Origin: Bacteroidota bacterium
GTDB lineage: Bacteria > Bacteroidota > Bacteroidia > AKYH767-A > OLB10
Assembly: GCA_016714535.1 (NCBI GenBank)
Contig: JADKDR010000004.1
Span: forward strand, 186,001-250,000
Direction: 5' to 3'
Length of the DNA: 64,000 nucleotides
This document shows, piece after piece, positions 1 through 9,802 of this stretch. Each line of letters starts with the position of its first letter. The first letter of the stretch is position 1. The translations under genes and the position numbers were made by a program. The notes beneath the pieces were generated by a model that ran no database searches, was not told the origin of the DNA, and worked only from the letters and a program-made list of their open reading frames with translations.

Positions 1-15
1 ACCATTAAAATAATT

Positions 16-23
16 TACTTTTG
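16..23 (+). promoter_or_regulatory. Bacteroidota -7 box in front of aroC
   Basis: TACTTTTG matches the TAnnTTTG consensus. It ends only 4 nt before the aroC ATG at 28, so the transcript should start at or next to the start codon. The -33 part would lie outside the window. Confidence 0.55.
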
Positions 24-27
24 TTGC

Positions 28-1029
28 ATGAATACATTCGGGCAACTGTTTAGAGTTTCGGTATTTGGCGAATCGCACGGTGCATGCGCAGGCATCACAG
101 TTGATGGTGTGCCGGCCGGAATTCCCTTTACAACCGAGGATATGATAGCTGACCTGCAACGCAGGCAGGGCGGCAATATGCAGGGAACCACTCCACGAAA
201 GGAAAGTGATATTCCAAAAATTATTTCCGGTGTATTCAACGACAAAACAACCGGAGCTCCGCTCACCATTATTTTTGAAAACAATAACATTGATAGCAGC
301 GTTTATGAAAAGCAACGTGCCATTCCACGGCCTGGCCATGCCGATTTTGTAGCAGAGCAAAAATTTGGTGGACATCAAGATTACCGCGGAAGTGGACATT
401 TTTCGGCACGATTAACCGTAGGCATAGTAGCGGCCGGAGTTTTAGCAAAAAAAATAATAGCCCCTGTAACGGTGTCTGTACACGTTACCGAAGTGGATGG
501 CGAAAATGATATTGAAACGGGAATTAAAAAAGCTGTTGCTGAAAATGATTCGGTAGGCGCACTTGTTGAATGCAACGTGACCAATGTACCTGTTGGACTA
601 GGCGAGCCCTTTTTTGATTCGATTGAAAGCGTATTGTCACATGCCATGTTTAGCATACCTGCTGTAAAAGGAGTTGAATTTGGTGCAGGCTTTGCTGCCG
701 CGCGTATGCGCGGCAGCAAACATAATGATGCCATCATTTCGTCAGATGGGAAAACAAAAACCAATCATGCCGGTGGTATTACCGGTGGTATTACCAATGG
801 TAACGATATTGTATTTCGTCTTGCTTTTAAGCCTGCCTCATCTACTCCCAAAGAACAAACGAGCATGAACATGCAAACACAACAGTTAGAAAGTTTTAGC
901 CTTGATGGCCGCCATGATTTATGTGTGGCCCTGCGTGCTCCAGCTATTGTAGAGGCACTTACGGCTATCGTATTGACCGATGCCATGTTATTAGCACAGT
1001 TTAGCAAAAGAGTTGCAACTGATTTTTAA
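28..1029 (+). CDS. aroC: Chorismate synthase
   Basis: Last enzyme of the shikimate pathway. It converts 5-enolpyruvylshikimate-3-phosphate to chorismate using reduced FMN, in the cytoplasm. The protein has 333 residues, slightly short of the usual 350-360. The start MNTFGQLFRVSVFGESHG is the canonical N-terminus with the GESHG signature at residues 14-18. RPGHAD is at 101-106 and is followed by DYRGSGHFSARLT (118-130), the variant of the GRSSARET loop also known in Bacteroidota and Clostridia enzymes. A GRHD...RA...EA segment near the C-terminus completes the FMN/substrate site. The gene stands alone: the next gene on the strand is a secreted protein more than 300 bp away. The start is fixed by the family N-terminus and by a -7 promoter box directly upstream. 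Confidence 0.97.
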   Translation: MNTFGQLFRVSVFGESHGACAGITVDGVPAGIPFTTEDMIADLQRRQGGNMQGTTPRKESDIPKIISGVFNDKTTGAPLTIIFENNNIDSSVYEKQRAIPRPGHADFVAEQKFGGHQDYRGSGHFSARLTVGIVAAGVLAKKIIAPVTVSVHVTEVDGENDIETGIKKAVAENDSVGALVECNVTNVPVGLGEPFFDSIESVLSHAMFSIPAVKGVEFGAGFAAARMRGSKHNDAIISSDGKTKTNHAGGITGGITNGNDIVFRLAFKPASSTPKEQTSMNMQTQQLESFSLDGRHDLCVALRAPAIVEALTAIVLTDAMLLAQFSKRVATDF

Positions 1030-1352
1030 TCCCCTGTTTTCTAACGTTGATAACAGCAATTATTTTTCGTCTTGCTTAAAAATAATATTTGCCTTTTACA
1101 TGATTCATCATCTGCAATGACTTGCAGTATGCTTTAACAAAATTACGATCCAACCAATTCTAAATTTACAGTGCTTCGAAAATCATGTAGTAGTCTAAAA
1201 ACAATAATGTGTGTTTAGCTTTGAATTACGCATCTAAAATATTTTTCAGTGCATCATTAACTGAGTTGTACCCGCTTCAATAAGAATGATTATTTTTTAA
1301 AATAAGTTGCGAAAGTATATATGCAAAAAGTCTAATTTAGCGCTGACAAAAA
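1030..1352. other. Intergenic region, no gene seen
   Basis: This AT-rich stretch of 323 bp lies between aroC and a secreted-protein gene. I see no ORF, RNA gene or clear terminator. TAATTTAG at 1334-1341 is a one-mismatch -7 box for the downstream gene. Confidence 0.5.
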
Positions 1353-3545
1353 ATGAACAATTTAATAAAAACGTTTATGAAAAGATTGAAGTTACTATTG
1401 CTGCAACTAATGGTATTAGTGAGCAGTTACACATTTGCACAGCCAAATGTAGCATTTATGAAAAACCTTGGTGGTACCAAAGATGATGTATGTACTGACA
1501 TGGTAGAACTCAGCAATGGCGCAATACTGGCATGTGGCTACACGACATCGAATGATGTTATGGTTACCGGAAATCATGGAAGTAACGATGCTTGGATAGT
1601 AAAACTTTCATCGACCGGCACCGTGGTATGGAAAAAAATATTTGGCGGTACCCTTGACGATCGTTTTTATAGTGTATCAATAAATCCTGCAAACGGAAAT
1701 ATATTTTTAACAGGTTACACAAGCTCTAATGATGGTGATGTAACCGGCAATCATGGCAGCAATGATTTGTGGGTTGTAAAGCTAAGTTCGAGCGGAGTAT
1801 TTTTACAACAGAAATGTTTTGGTGGCACGCTGTCTGACCGAGGCAATAGCATCGATTTCGAAAACACTGCTACTATTATGATAGCTGGCTATTGTGCCTC
1901 ATCAAATGGTGATGTGACTGTAAATAATGGAGGTCGCGATTTTTGGATTTTGAAAATAGATCAGAACCTAAATCTAAATTGGCAAAAATCGTATGGGGGC
2001 TCGTTCGATGACGAAGCGCAGGAAGTAAGTTTTAAATTAACTGATTCAAATGAAAAAATAATTGTTGTAGCAGGTTGGACCAGTTCCAATGATGGTAATG
2101 TAACCGGCAATCATGGCAGCAAAGATGCATGGGTAATACGTGTAGACGATACCGGAAATTTATTATGGCAAAAAGCTATAGGAGGCACCTCAACAGATGA
2201 GGCCTTTGGTGTTGTAACCAGTTATAATGATATTTATTTAATAGGTGGCACCTTTTCTAATGATGGAGATTTTACCGGCAATCACGGTGGTCGCGATGGT
2301 TTTATTTCTCTAATAAGAATTGGCAACAGTACACCAACTTATTCAAAATTATTCGGTGGTACAGGGAACGAAACTTTATATGATTTAGAATATGCCGGCT
2401 ATAATGCTAATAACGGTGATAATTTTATTATGAGTGGATCAACTACCAGCAACAATGGTGATGTATCGGGCAACCACTCTACACTTTCCAATGATATGTG
2501 GTTACTAAAAACCGATACAATGGGTGCTATTGCCTGGAATAAATGTATAGGCGGAGCTAATAATGATGATGGATACACCTGTTTGTATGCTAACAACTTT
2601 GGATACTTTGTAGGAGGGCGCTCATCATCTATCGATGGTGATATTACTGCACCGTTGGGCCTATCTGATTTTGCTATTGCAAAAACAACACCCGATCCTC
2701 CACCTGTTGTAATATATGCAAGCATTAATTTTACCGGAACGGTGTGCCCCAGCTTGAACATAGATGTGATTTGCAATGTAAACGGGACAGTAACCAATGG
2801 AAATATTTACCGTGCTTATTTATCTGATTCGTCAGGGAGTTTTACCACAGAAACTTTAATAGGTTCTTTAACAAGTAATTTATTGGCAACAACTATTCCT
2901 TGCGTAATACCTAAAACAGCCAAAGGCACAAATTATAAAATACGAATAAAAAGCAGCAACACCCCTTATACTGCAATTGCTACTAATACTCCATTTGCAG
3001 TTGCGTGCAAAGCGCCAAGTAATCTCGTTGCAGTGAATGTAACCGCAACCGATGCTTACCTTGAGTGGAATGATGCCACCTTGTGTACTACCCAATATCA
3101 AATTTACTATAGAGTTTTTGGTACAACTGTTTGGGGTTTTGCTAATATTCCTTTTAGCGATGTTGTGCTCTCCGGTTTAAGTAGTTCAACAAAATATCAA
3201 TGGAAAGTACGGTCGAAGTGTGCCAGCGGCCCAAATGTTTTTTCTCCATTCACTACCATAAAAACTTTTACTACGTTAACACCTCGTCAGTCAAATGATG
3301 AGCTTATTGAAAGTGAAAACACAGAAATACTAAATGTATCGCACAATGTTTTTATGATAAATATTTTGAATAACTCCGAAACTGTAACTATTGATATTAT
3401 AGATATGAATGGTCGAATTGCAATGCAAAAAACCACGAACGAAAATTCAACCGTATTGGATTTGAATAGTCTTACCAATGGTATGTACATTGTTCGCTGC
3501 TATTCGAATAATTATTCTTTCAATGGAAAAATATTAGTCAACTAA
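1353..3545 (+). CDS. T9SS-exported repeat protein with fibronectin type III-like domain
   Basis: A secreted protein of 730 residues. The N-terminus has a Sec signal peptide (basic start, hydrophobic core, cleavage after about TFAQ, residue 29). Residues about 35-450 hold around eight repeats of about 50 residues with the pattern GGTxDD...GYTSSNDGDVTGNHGSNDxWVVKL, expected to fold as beta-propeller blades. A fibronectin type III-like domain follows at about 555-645 (CKAPSNLVAVNVTATDAYLEW onward, ending in a TKYQWKVRSKC strand). The last 75 residues form a T9SS type A sorting domain (IIDMNGR, LTNGMYIVRCYSN), so the mature protein is probably released or anchored at the cell surface. The ligand is unknown. 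The gene is monocistronic and ends at a strong terminator. Confidence 0.88.
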   Translation: MNNLIKTFMKRLKLLLLQLMVLVSSYTFAQPNVAFMKNLGGTKDDVCTDMVELSNGAILACGYTTSNDVMVTGNHGSNDAWIVKLSSTGTVVWKKIFGGTLDDRFYSVSINPANGNIFLTGYTSSNDGDVTGNHGSNDLWVVKLSSSGVFLQQKCFGGTLSDRGNSIDFENTATIMIAGYCASSNGDVTVNNGGRDFWILKIDQNLNLNWQKSYGGSFDDEAQEVSFKLTDSNEKIIVVAGWTSSNDGNVTGNHGSKDAWVIRVDDTGNLLWQKAIGGTSTDEAFGVVTSYNDIYLIGGTFSNDGDFTGNHGGRDGFISLIRIGNSTPTYSKLFGGTGNETLYDLEYAGYNANNGDNFIMSGSTTSNNGDVSGNHSTLSNDMWLLKTDTMGAIAWNKCIGGANNDDGYTCLYANNFGYFVGGRSSSIDGDITAPLGLSDFAIAKTTPDPPPVVIYASINFTGTVCPSLNIDVICNVNGTVTNGNIYRAYLSDSSGSFTTETLIGSLTSNLLATTIPCVIPKTAKGTNYKIRIKSSNTPYTAIATNTPFAVACKAPSNLVAVNVTATDAYLEWNDATLCTTQYQIYYRVFGTTVWGFANIPFSDVVLSGLSSSTKYQWKVRSKCASGPNVFSPFTTIKTFTTLTPRQSNDELIESENTEILNVSHNVFMINILNNSETVTIDIIDMNGRIAMQKTTNENSTVLDLNSLTNGMYIVRCYSNNYSFNGKILVN

Positions 3546-3575
3546 TTTACCTTTGAATTAACGCCATCAAATGAG

Positions 3576-3607
3576 CCCTGCAAAATATTTTGCAGGGTTT
3601 TCTATTT
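3576..3607 (+). terminator. Rho-independent terminator
   Basis: A hairpin of CCCTGCAAAA pairing with TTTTGCAGGG (3576-3597, two-base loop or slightly opened) is followed by TTTTCTATTT. It lies 30 nt after the stop of the secreted repeat protein. Confidence 0.85.
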
Positions 3608-3778
3608 ACAGGGAACATTGGTCGCCTTTCGAAAAATGTTTTCTACCAAAATCATGAATACTTTCTGTTTCGAAACATTTGTAGATAAGGTATTACTGAA
3701 CTTACTTTATATTTTCTAAAAAAATATAGTTGCTCAAGCTTAACGTTTGACACGACCAAACAACCAGAAACAAAACTT

Positions 3779-3811
3779 TTTGTAGGTCATGAATAATTGG
3801 TTGTACCTTTG
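3779..3811 (+). promoter_or_regulatory. Bacteroidota promoter (-33 TTTG, -7 TACCTTTG)
   Basis: TTTG at 3779-3782 and TACCTTTG at 3804-3811 are separated by 21 bp, a full match to the Bacteroidota housekeeping promoter. Transcription should begin near 3818. This places the in-frame TTG at 3797 inside the promoter and supports the ATG at 3839 as the start of the next gene. Confidence 0.75.
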
Positions 3812-3838
3812 ACAAAAAATTATCAAGTAAAGACCAGT

Positions 3839-4489
3839 ATGCTCACCATCAAAAAATTCACCTTCAATCTTTTTTCTCAAAACACATACATCGCTTATGA
3901 CCAAACTAAACAATGTGCGCTGATAGATGCCGGGTGCCATTCAAAAGAAGAATGCATGGAGTTGAGTAAATATATTGAAGATAATAAGTTAACGGTTAGT
4001 AACATTCTGCTAACGCATTGCCATATTGATCATGTATTGGGATTAAACTATTTGCAGGAAAAATATAAACTACAAGGATTTATGCACCGTGATGAACTTG
4101 AACAACTAAATGCGGTGCCATTATATGCACCTATGTGGGGTGTTCATGATTTTCATATTGCAACATCTCCTACCGTTTTTATTCAAGATTACGAAACTGT
4201 GAAAGTGGGCGACACCACTTACCAATGTATACTGGCACCGGGACACAGCCCTGCCAGCATTTGTTTTTACAGCGAGCAGCATAAAATTTTGTTTGGTGGC
4301 GATGTATTGTTTCGCGAAAGTATAGGCCGCACCGATTTGCCAGGAGGAAATTATGCGCAATTAGAACATTCTATTAAAACAAGAATATACTCCTTGCCCG
4401 AGGATGTAACTGTATATGCCGGCCACATGGAAGAAACTACCATTGGTTATGAGAAAATGAATAACCCATTTGTGCAGGGAAACAGATAA
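3839..4489 (+). CDS. Metallo-beta-lactamase-fold hydrolase (glyoxalase II-like)
   Basis: A cytoplasmic hydrolase of 216 residues in the YcbL / hydroxyacylglutathione-hydrolase-like branch of the MBL superfamily. The zinc-binding motif reads THCHIDH (HxHxDH), followed by the metal-ligand segments APGHSPAS, FGGDVLF and YAGHME. The GGDVLFRESIGRTDLPGG segment is typical of glyoxalase II-like proteins. The substrate is probably a thioester but cannot be told from sequence. I chose the ATG at 3839 because a full promoter overlaps the more upstream in-frame TTG at 3797. There is no operon partner. Confidence 0.9.
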   Translation: MLTIKKFTFNLFSQNTYIAYDQTKQCALIDAGCHSKEECMELSKYIEDNKLTVSNILLTHCHIDHVLGLNYLQEKYKLQGFMHRDELEQLNAVPLYAPMWGVHDFHIATSPTVFIQDYETVKVGDTTYQCILAPGHSPASICFYSEQHKILFGGDVLFRESIGRTDLPGGNYAQLEHSIKTRIYSLPEDVTVYAGHMEETTIGYEKMNNPFVQGNR

Positions 4490-4498
4490 ACTTATTTT

Positions 4499-4684
4499 CT
4501 AAAAAATAATTTCGTCTTCACTGTGTAACTTTCCAAGTGCTTCTTTAGCATAAGGGAACTCTGCATCAAGAAAAATATTTCGCAAAGGCTGTTTCGCTTG
4601 TCCAAGGCCATATTTATTCACATAAAGTGCTTGCAAAATATTTATGATGTGCAGTTTAATACTTAAAATAAGCAAGAATTTTAT
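4499..4684 (-). pseudogene. Possible gene remnant (open frame without ATG)
   Basis: The minus strand is open for about 60 codons and ends with TAG at 4499-4501. The last part reads like a real protein C-terminus (KQPLRNIFLDAEFPYAKEAL then a charged end DEIIF). No ATG is present in the frame. It may be the tail of a lost gene or chance coding. I do not recognise the family. Confidence 0.25.
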
Positions 4685-4734
4685 TTTACCTTAGCCACTT
4701 GATTTTTTAGGTATATTTCGATACTGAAAATAAG

Positions 4735-7149
4735 ATGGCAATTTTTAGAAGATTAATTTTTATTTCATTTCTTCTGTTGAGTGGAAACGTTTCTGCTCAG
4801 TATAATACTGCTATCATTAATTCAACTATTGATGCTAACGAGTATGGTACAGGCAATGTAAATGCCTACCCTAGCGGATTAGCATGGTGGTATGTAACCT
4901 GGGATGCCAACTACCTGTACATCAGCATTCAAAATGCCAACGAAGCCGAAGCAGGAATTGTATCTATCGATCTTAATCCCATTGTGCCTGTTAATGGTGG
5001 TACTAATGCAAATGGCAATCTCAACGGGCTTCCCGGCTATGATAACCTTACTCCAAATTTACCCTTCCGGGCCGATGCAGTAATTTACTTTAAAAACAAT
5101 TGGCGAGCATTACATCGCGCCAATGGCACTGGTGCGTGGACATTGATAAGCGCAGGTAATGGTGGCCTCAGTGGCACAGCCGATGATTATGCCGATGGCA
5201 GCTATTCATCGAACGATAACGGCAATGGTGCAGGAAGCGATGATAGGCGAGAACTGCGGGTATCCTGGGCAAACCTTACCGGAGGTGGTGGCATACCACC
5301 AGCCTTCAACATGAATGGTTACCTTGCTTACACATGCGGTGGTGCATGTGGCGGCATGTACGCACAAATGCCACAAGAAAATCCTTCGGGCAGTTATGCT
5401 CCGGGTTCAACTCCTAACCTTGTGCGTTACTTTAATGTTGGCAGCACTACCAATGGTGCTTCGGTTCCTCCTTTTTCGCGCAATAGCTATACCTACATTA
5501 AAGGCGCTTCTTCTGCTATTACTAATTTTGGTTTTATTAACGTGTGGGATTTTACTATGAACACGCTAGGGGATACTATTGTGCGTAGCAACACTACCGG
5601 TGGCGATTGGTTCATTGCAGGGACCATTGTAGTAAATGCCGGGGCGGTTTATTATGGTCCTATTGCCGGCACCAACTATGGCAACACAAGCATGAACAAT
5701 ATTTTGGTAATGCGCCAAGGCCGATTGGATATGGACTATACCAACAAGCCCATGATTGTTTATGGCAATATTGATTTGTTTGATTATGGCCCAACTGATT
5801 CGTGCCTGCTCGAGATGAGTTCGGTTGCAGGTGGTGATATACAATTATATGGAAATTTTAAAGACAGCAGCAACGTGCTTGGCTTCAATGGAAAAACTTA
5901 TCGGGGATTTGGACCCCGACAACGGCAAGTATGGTTTCGCGGAAGTGTACAACAGCAACTATACTCGTATAACAACGATCTCACTTTTGACTATGCACGC
6001 ATCGAAAATTTTTGGGGTGTAAATCTTGTTACCGGAAAAATATCGCAGTACAATACTCTTGACCTTGCGCTTGGACATATCTATCTAAACAATAATAATT
6101 GGGTTACTGAAAATGCTGCAGCATTTATCAGCTATACTAATTTGAATTCTTACTTTGTTACGAATGGCACGGGATATCTGGTGCAAAAGGATTTGGGTCC
6201 CGGAGGTAAAACCGGAAACGTGATGTTTCCTATTGGCCACAGCAATACAAGTTTTCGTCCGGCATGGATAAATGCAAGCACAAGCGACAGCGTCAAAGTA
6301 AGGGTAATAGGAGCAGCATATACTAACGGCACAAGCGGCCCTGCCATTACTACAGATTATGTAAACCGCACCTGGTTGATAGAAAAAAGTACCAATGCAT
6401 CAGTATCGCTAACATTGCAATATGAATCTACGGATGAACTTCCAGGATTTAACCGCCTTTTTTGTTCCATGATGAATCAGCAAAACGGCATGTATACTAA
6501 CCTAGGCCCTTATGGTGCCAATGCCTTAGGAAGTAATCCTTATACCGTTACACAAACCGGAATTACTGTAACTGATACCTTCTCTATTGCGAGTACTACA
6601 CCCCTGCCGGTACAGTGGCTTGACTTTACTGCAAAAAAAATAAATAAGGATGCCATTCTCAAATGGAGCGTAACTAATCAGGAAAATTGTCTGTATTACA
6701 CCATTGAGCGAAGTGCCGATGGAAAAGCCTTTATTGTCATAGGAAATGTGATTGCACAAAACGGAATAGGAATAATTAATTATCAATATTATGACTTCGG
6801 TGTCTTCTACAATTCCAACCAAACTTTGTACTACCGAATAAAACAAGTGGATGTTAATGGCAATTCTTCTTACAGTGCCATTCGCTCATTGCAAGATAAT
6901 GAGTTTGATGAAACCCCATTTTATTTCAATAATGTAAATGACAACCTGGTTATTAAATGGAACAAAAGTGAGCTTGTAACCCTAACCATATACGATGACA
7001 GAGGAAGAGCGCTTTTTGTTACTAGCCAAAAGTTGATTGAAGGAGATAATTCAATTAACATAACGGGATTATCCACTGGCATATACTTTATACAACTCAA
7101 CAGCTATGCGAAAAATGTTACAAGCAGGGTGTTTATTTTGAATGATTAA
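4735..7149 (+). CDS. T9SS-exported large surface protein
   Basis: A protein of 804 residues. It has a signal peptide MAIFRRLIFISFLLLSGNVSA with cleavage before Q22, and a C-terminal T9SS type A sorting domain (about 725-804: LTIYDDRGRALF, GLSTGIYFIQLNS). The front third (about 25-240) has the look of a carbohydrate-binding/DOMON-like beta domain (AWWYVTWDANYLYISIQNA, D-rich loops). The middle is Gly/Asn/Thr-rich beta structure. The part before the sorting domain (PLPVQWLDFTAKK...W, about 625-720) is the common linker module seen next to T9SS sorting domains. It contains no catalytic motif I can name. The next gene, 127 bp downstream on the same strand, is also a T9SS cargo. Confidence 0.82.
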   Translation: MAIFRRLIFISFLLLSGNVSAQYNTAIINSTIDANEYGTGNVNAYPSGLAWWYVTWDANYLYISIQNANEAEAGIVSIDLNPIVPVNGGTNANGNLNGLPGYDNLTPNLPFRADAVIYFKNNWRALHRANGTGAWTLISAGNGGLSGTADDYADGSYSSNDNGNGAGSDDRRELRVSWANLTGGGGIPPAFNMNGYLAYTCGGACGGMYAQMPQENPSGSYAPGSTPNLVRYFNVGSTTNGASVPPFSRNSYTYIKGASSAITNFGFINVWDFTMNTLGDTIVRSNTTGGDWFIAGTIVVNAGAVYYGPIAGTNYGNTSMNNILVMRQGRLDMDYTNKPMIVYGNIDLFDYGPTDSCLLEMSSVAGGDIQLYGNFKDSSNVLGFNGKTYRGFGPRQRQVWFRGSVQQQLYSYNNDLTFDYARIENFWGVNLVTGKISQYNTLDLALGHIYLNNNNWVTENAAAFISYTNLNSYFVTNGTGYLVQKDLGPGGKTGNVMFPIGHSNTSFRPAWINASTSDSVKVRVIGAAYTNGTSGPAITTDYVNRTWLIEKSTNASVSLTLQYESTDELPGFNRLFCSMMNQQNGMYTNLGPYGANALGSNPYTVTQTGITVTDTFSIASTTPLPVQWLDFTAKKINKDAILKWSVTNQENCLYYTIERSADGKAFIVIGNVIAQNGIGIINYQYYDFGVFYNSNQTLYYRIKQVDVNGNSSYSAIRSLQDNEFDETPFYFNNVNDNLVIKWNKSELVTLTIYDDRGRALFVTSQKLIEGDNSINITGLSTGIYFIQLNSYAKNVTSRVFILND

Positions 7150-7276
7150 GTAGCTAAATTATTTTGCTCTAATTGGTTTAGTGATAAAATAAAATCTGGA
7201 AACTTGGCTAACAATTCCCTCATCACAAACGTATTATGGTTAAAAGGTATTTAATACAAACCAAAAATATAAAACA

Positions 7277-9736
7277 ATGAAAACGAAAAAATTCTTAGCA
7301 CTTTTGTGCCTTACGCTTTTGACATTAATAAAAAACACGAATGCTCAGTCGCCCTGCGCTGCTGCATTTCAGTACATCACGCAACAAGGGACTTTTGTTG
7401 CGTTTAGCGATTCATCCTTTATTTCACAAAACGATTCTATTATATCCAGTTTTTGGAATTTTGGCGACCCCGGCTCAACTACCGATACAAGCACGCAGCC
7501 CAATCCCTTTTACAATTATTCAACACAGGGTACTTACACCGTATGTTATTCTATAATTACAGGAAGTGGATGCACCGATTCCATATGCTTAACCATTCAG
7601 GTTCCACAATGTCAATTAAATATTATTATTCAAGAGGATACCCTACAAAATGGTTTGATAGCTAATGTTACAGGCGGCTCTGCTCCCTACATGTATATTT
7701 GGACTAATGCGGGTACGAGTAATCCCATAACTAATCTTTCACCGGGTGTATATACCGTAACGGTTACAGATGCAAATGGATGCTCAGGATCTATTTCAGC
7801 TGCTTATCCTTTAAACGGTTGCGCAATATTTTTTTCGCATTACCCAAAGCCTAACTCAAATGACATTCAGATTTATGCATCAACAGGTGCCGATAGTGTT
7901 TATTGGGATATGGGAGATGGCACTTATTATAGTGACTCGCTAAACTTTTCGCATCCCTATGCCGCAAGTGGCACGTATACTATATGTTGTAACTCCTACG
8001 ATAATGGTATCTTGTGTGATACAAAATGTGAAACCATTAATTTTGTGCTTAAAACATCCATTATCTGTGGTTATATTTTTATCGATACCAATGGAAACGG
8101 AATTATGGATAATAATGAACAAGGGTTGGCCAATCAAAGTGTTTCTTTATACGGTAATGGAGGCCAAGGATTTGTATATACAAATGTAAACGGATACTAT
8201 TCCTTTTTAGTAAATGCAGGCACTTATTATTCCTACACATGGATTGATTCTATGTATACAGTAACATTCCCAGCTGGTCCTAACAGCATTTCTGATACCA
8301 TAACCATTAACGATGGCGATACGCTTTGTGGATTTAACATTGCTTTGATGGTAAACTGCGTGCATATAATTGGGCAAGTATTTGGGGATATAAATGCTGA
8401 TGGGGTGTATAATGGAGGTGACTTTTTGATTCCTTCCAATCCGGTGAATATCAATAACAAAACTTATTACACAAACGCTGCAGGAACATATGATGCTTTT
8501 GTGCCTTTTGGAAACTACAATGTAAGTTATGTAACGCTACCACAATACAACGGCTATGCATTAACAACACCCGCTACTTATGCGGTATCCGCTCTTGTTG
8601 CGGGCAGTTATGGTAATAATGATTTTGGCTTTGCCCCTCCTGCAGGCACAATTGATTTACAAGTGGATTTATCTTCTGGCCCGCTGCCACGTCCAGGCTT
8701 TCATTATTATCAATATGTAACAGTTACAAATATTAATTTTACTCCAGTAAGTTACGACCTTACCTTTAATTACGATAGCAAAATAAATTTTATAAGCGCC
8801 ACACCTACACAATCAGCTCACAATGGCGTATTAAAAGAAATCACATGGAACGCAGGCACGCTGAACCCCATGCAATCAGAATCCTTTACAATTATCTTTT
8901 ATGTCCCTACCAATGTTTCAGCAGGAAACGTTCTGGTAAACAGCGTGCATGTTGTACCCGTTAGTGGTACTGATGTTGACCTCAGCAATAATGATGATTC
9001 GCTTTCGCAAACAGTAGTTAACTCGTACGACCCTAATAATAAGTTAGTATTAAAAACAAATGCAAGTGACCCGTCATTTCAACTGGTATCAAGTTGGAAT
9101 GCTGATCAGCAAATAAAATATTGTATCAATTTTCAGAATACAGGCACAGCCGAAGCAATCAATATTGTTGTTATAGATTCATTGGATAGTGATTTAGATG
9201 CTGCCACGTATCAGTTTGTTTCGTCATCGCATACATGTACCGTTACACGCAATGGCCACGAGGTTATTTACCAGTTTCCAAATATTTGGTTGCCCGATAG
9301 TACTTCCAATGAGCCCCTTAGTCATGGAAACATATTATTCAAAGTGGCGGCCTTGCCAAACTTAGCTGCCGGCACTTTGCTGCAAGACAATGCTGATATT
9401 TATTTTGATTTTAATGCGCCTATTATTACGAATAATACAAACATACTATTGGTGGTTCCACTCGGGCTTAACCAATTTGAAACTACACAGGATGGAATAG
9501 CAATACTGCCAAATCCAACCACAGAGGTAGCACACATTCAATTTACCAATAACAAAATAGAAGATGCTAGGCTTACCATAATTGATGCTGCAGGAAAAAC
9601 CATTTATTCAACATCCATACAATTGACAAATGGAATAAATAGTTACACGCTGCCCTCTATAGCTATTAGCGGCACATACACCATTCAATTGAAAAACGCA
9701 GATGGCAGCCGCCATGGAAGGTTTGTAGTGAAGTAA
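7277..9736 (+). CDS. T9SS-exported multidomain surface protein (PKD, SdrD B-like, DUF11-like)
   Basis: A protein of 819 residues with signal peptide MKTKKFLALLCLTLLTLIKNTNAQ. Domains in order: a PKD-like domain (about 30-110, FWNFGDPGS...GTYTVCYSI), a SprB-type repeat (about 120-175, VTGGSAPYMYIW...LSPGVYTVTVTDANGC), a second PKD-like domain (WDMGDGTYYSD), two SdrD-B-like modules starting CGYIFIDTNGNGIMDNNE and GQVFGDINADGVYNGGD, a CARDB/DUF11-like domain with the SYDPNNK motif, and a T9SS sorting domain at the end. Adhesion or surface-matrix function is inferred from the domains. Cys pairs in the PKD parts may form disulphides. A strong terminator follows. Confidence 0.87.
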   Translation: MKTKKFLALLCLTLLTLIKNTNAQSPCAAAFQYITQQGTFVAFSDSSFISQNDSIISSFWNFGDPGSTTDTSTQPNPFYNYSTQGTYTVCYSIITGSGCTDSICLTIQVPQCQLNIIIQEDTLQNGLIANVTGGSAPYMYIWTNAGTSNPITNLSPGVYTVTVTDANGCSGSISAAYPLNGCAIFFSHYPKPNSNDIQIYASTGADSVYWDMGDGTYYSDSLNFSHPYAASGTYTICCNSYDNGILCDTKCETINFVLKTSIICGYIFIDTNGNGIMDNNEQGLANQSVSLYGNGGQGFVYTNVNGYYSFLVNAGTYYSYTWIDSMYTVTFPAGPNSISDTITINDGDTLCGFNIALMVNCVHIIGQVFGDINADGVYNGGDFLIPSNPVNINNKTYYTNAAGTYDAFVPFGNYNVSYVTLPQYNGYALTTPATYAVSALVAGSYGNNDFGFAPPAGTIDLQVDLSSGPLPRPGFHYYQYVTVTNINFTPVSYDLTFNYDSKINFISATPTQSAHNGVLKEITWNAGTLNPMQSESFTIIFYVPTNVSAGNVLVNSVHVVPVSGTDVDLSNNDDSLSQTVVNSYDPNNKLVLKTNASDPSFQLVSSWNADQQIKYCINFQNTGTAEAINIVVIDSLDSDLDAATYQFVSSSHTCTVTRNGHEVIYQFPNIWLPDSTSNEPLSHGNILFKVAALPNLAAGTLLQDNADIYFDFNAPIITNNTNILLVVPLGLNQFETTQDGIAILPNPTTEVAHIQFTNNKIEDARLTIIDAAGKTIYSTSIQLTNGINSYTLPSIAISGTYTIQLKNADGSRHGRFVVK

Positions 9737-9772
9737 TAAAATTTAAGATAATTATTAAGCGATTACACGGAG

Positions 9773-9802
9773 CACCGGAACTTTGGTTTCGGTGTTTTTT
9801 TT
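9773..9802 (+). terminator. Rho-independent terminator
   Basis: CACCGGAAC pairs with GTTTCGGTG (9 bp, one G-U) around a TTTG loop and is followed by eight T. It is 36 nt after the stop of the large surface protein. Confidence 0.88.

Noticed and set aside
3797..3838. Upstream TTG start for the metallo-beta-lactamase-fold gene
   Set aside because: The -7 promoter box TACCTTTG lies inside this extension, and the family N-terminus begins at the ATG at 3839.
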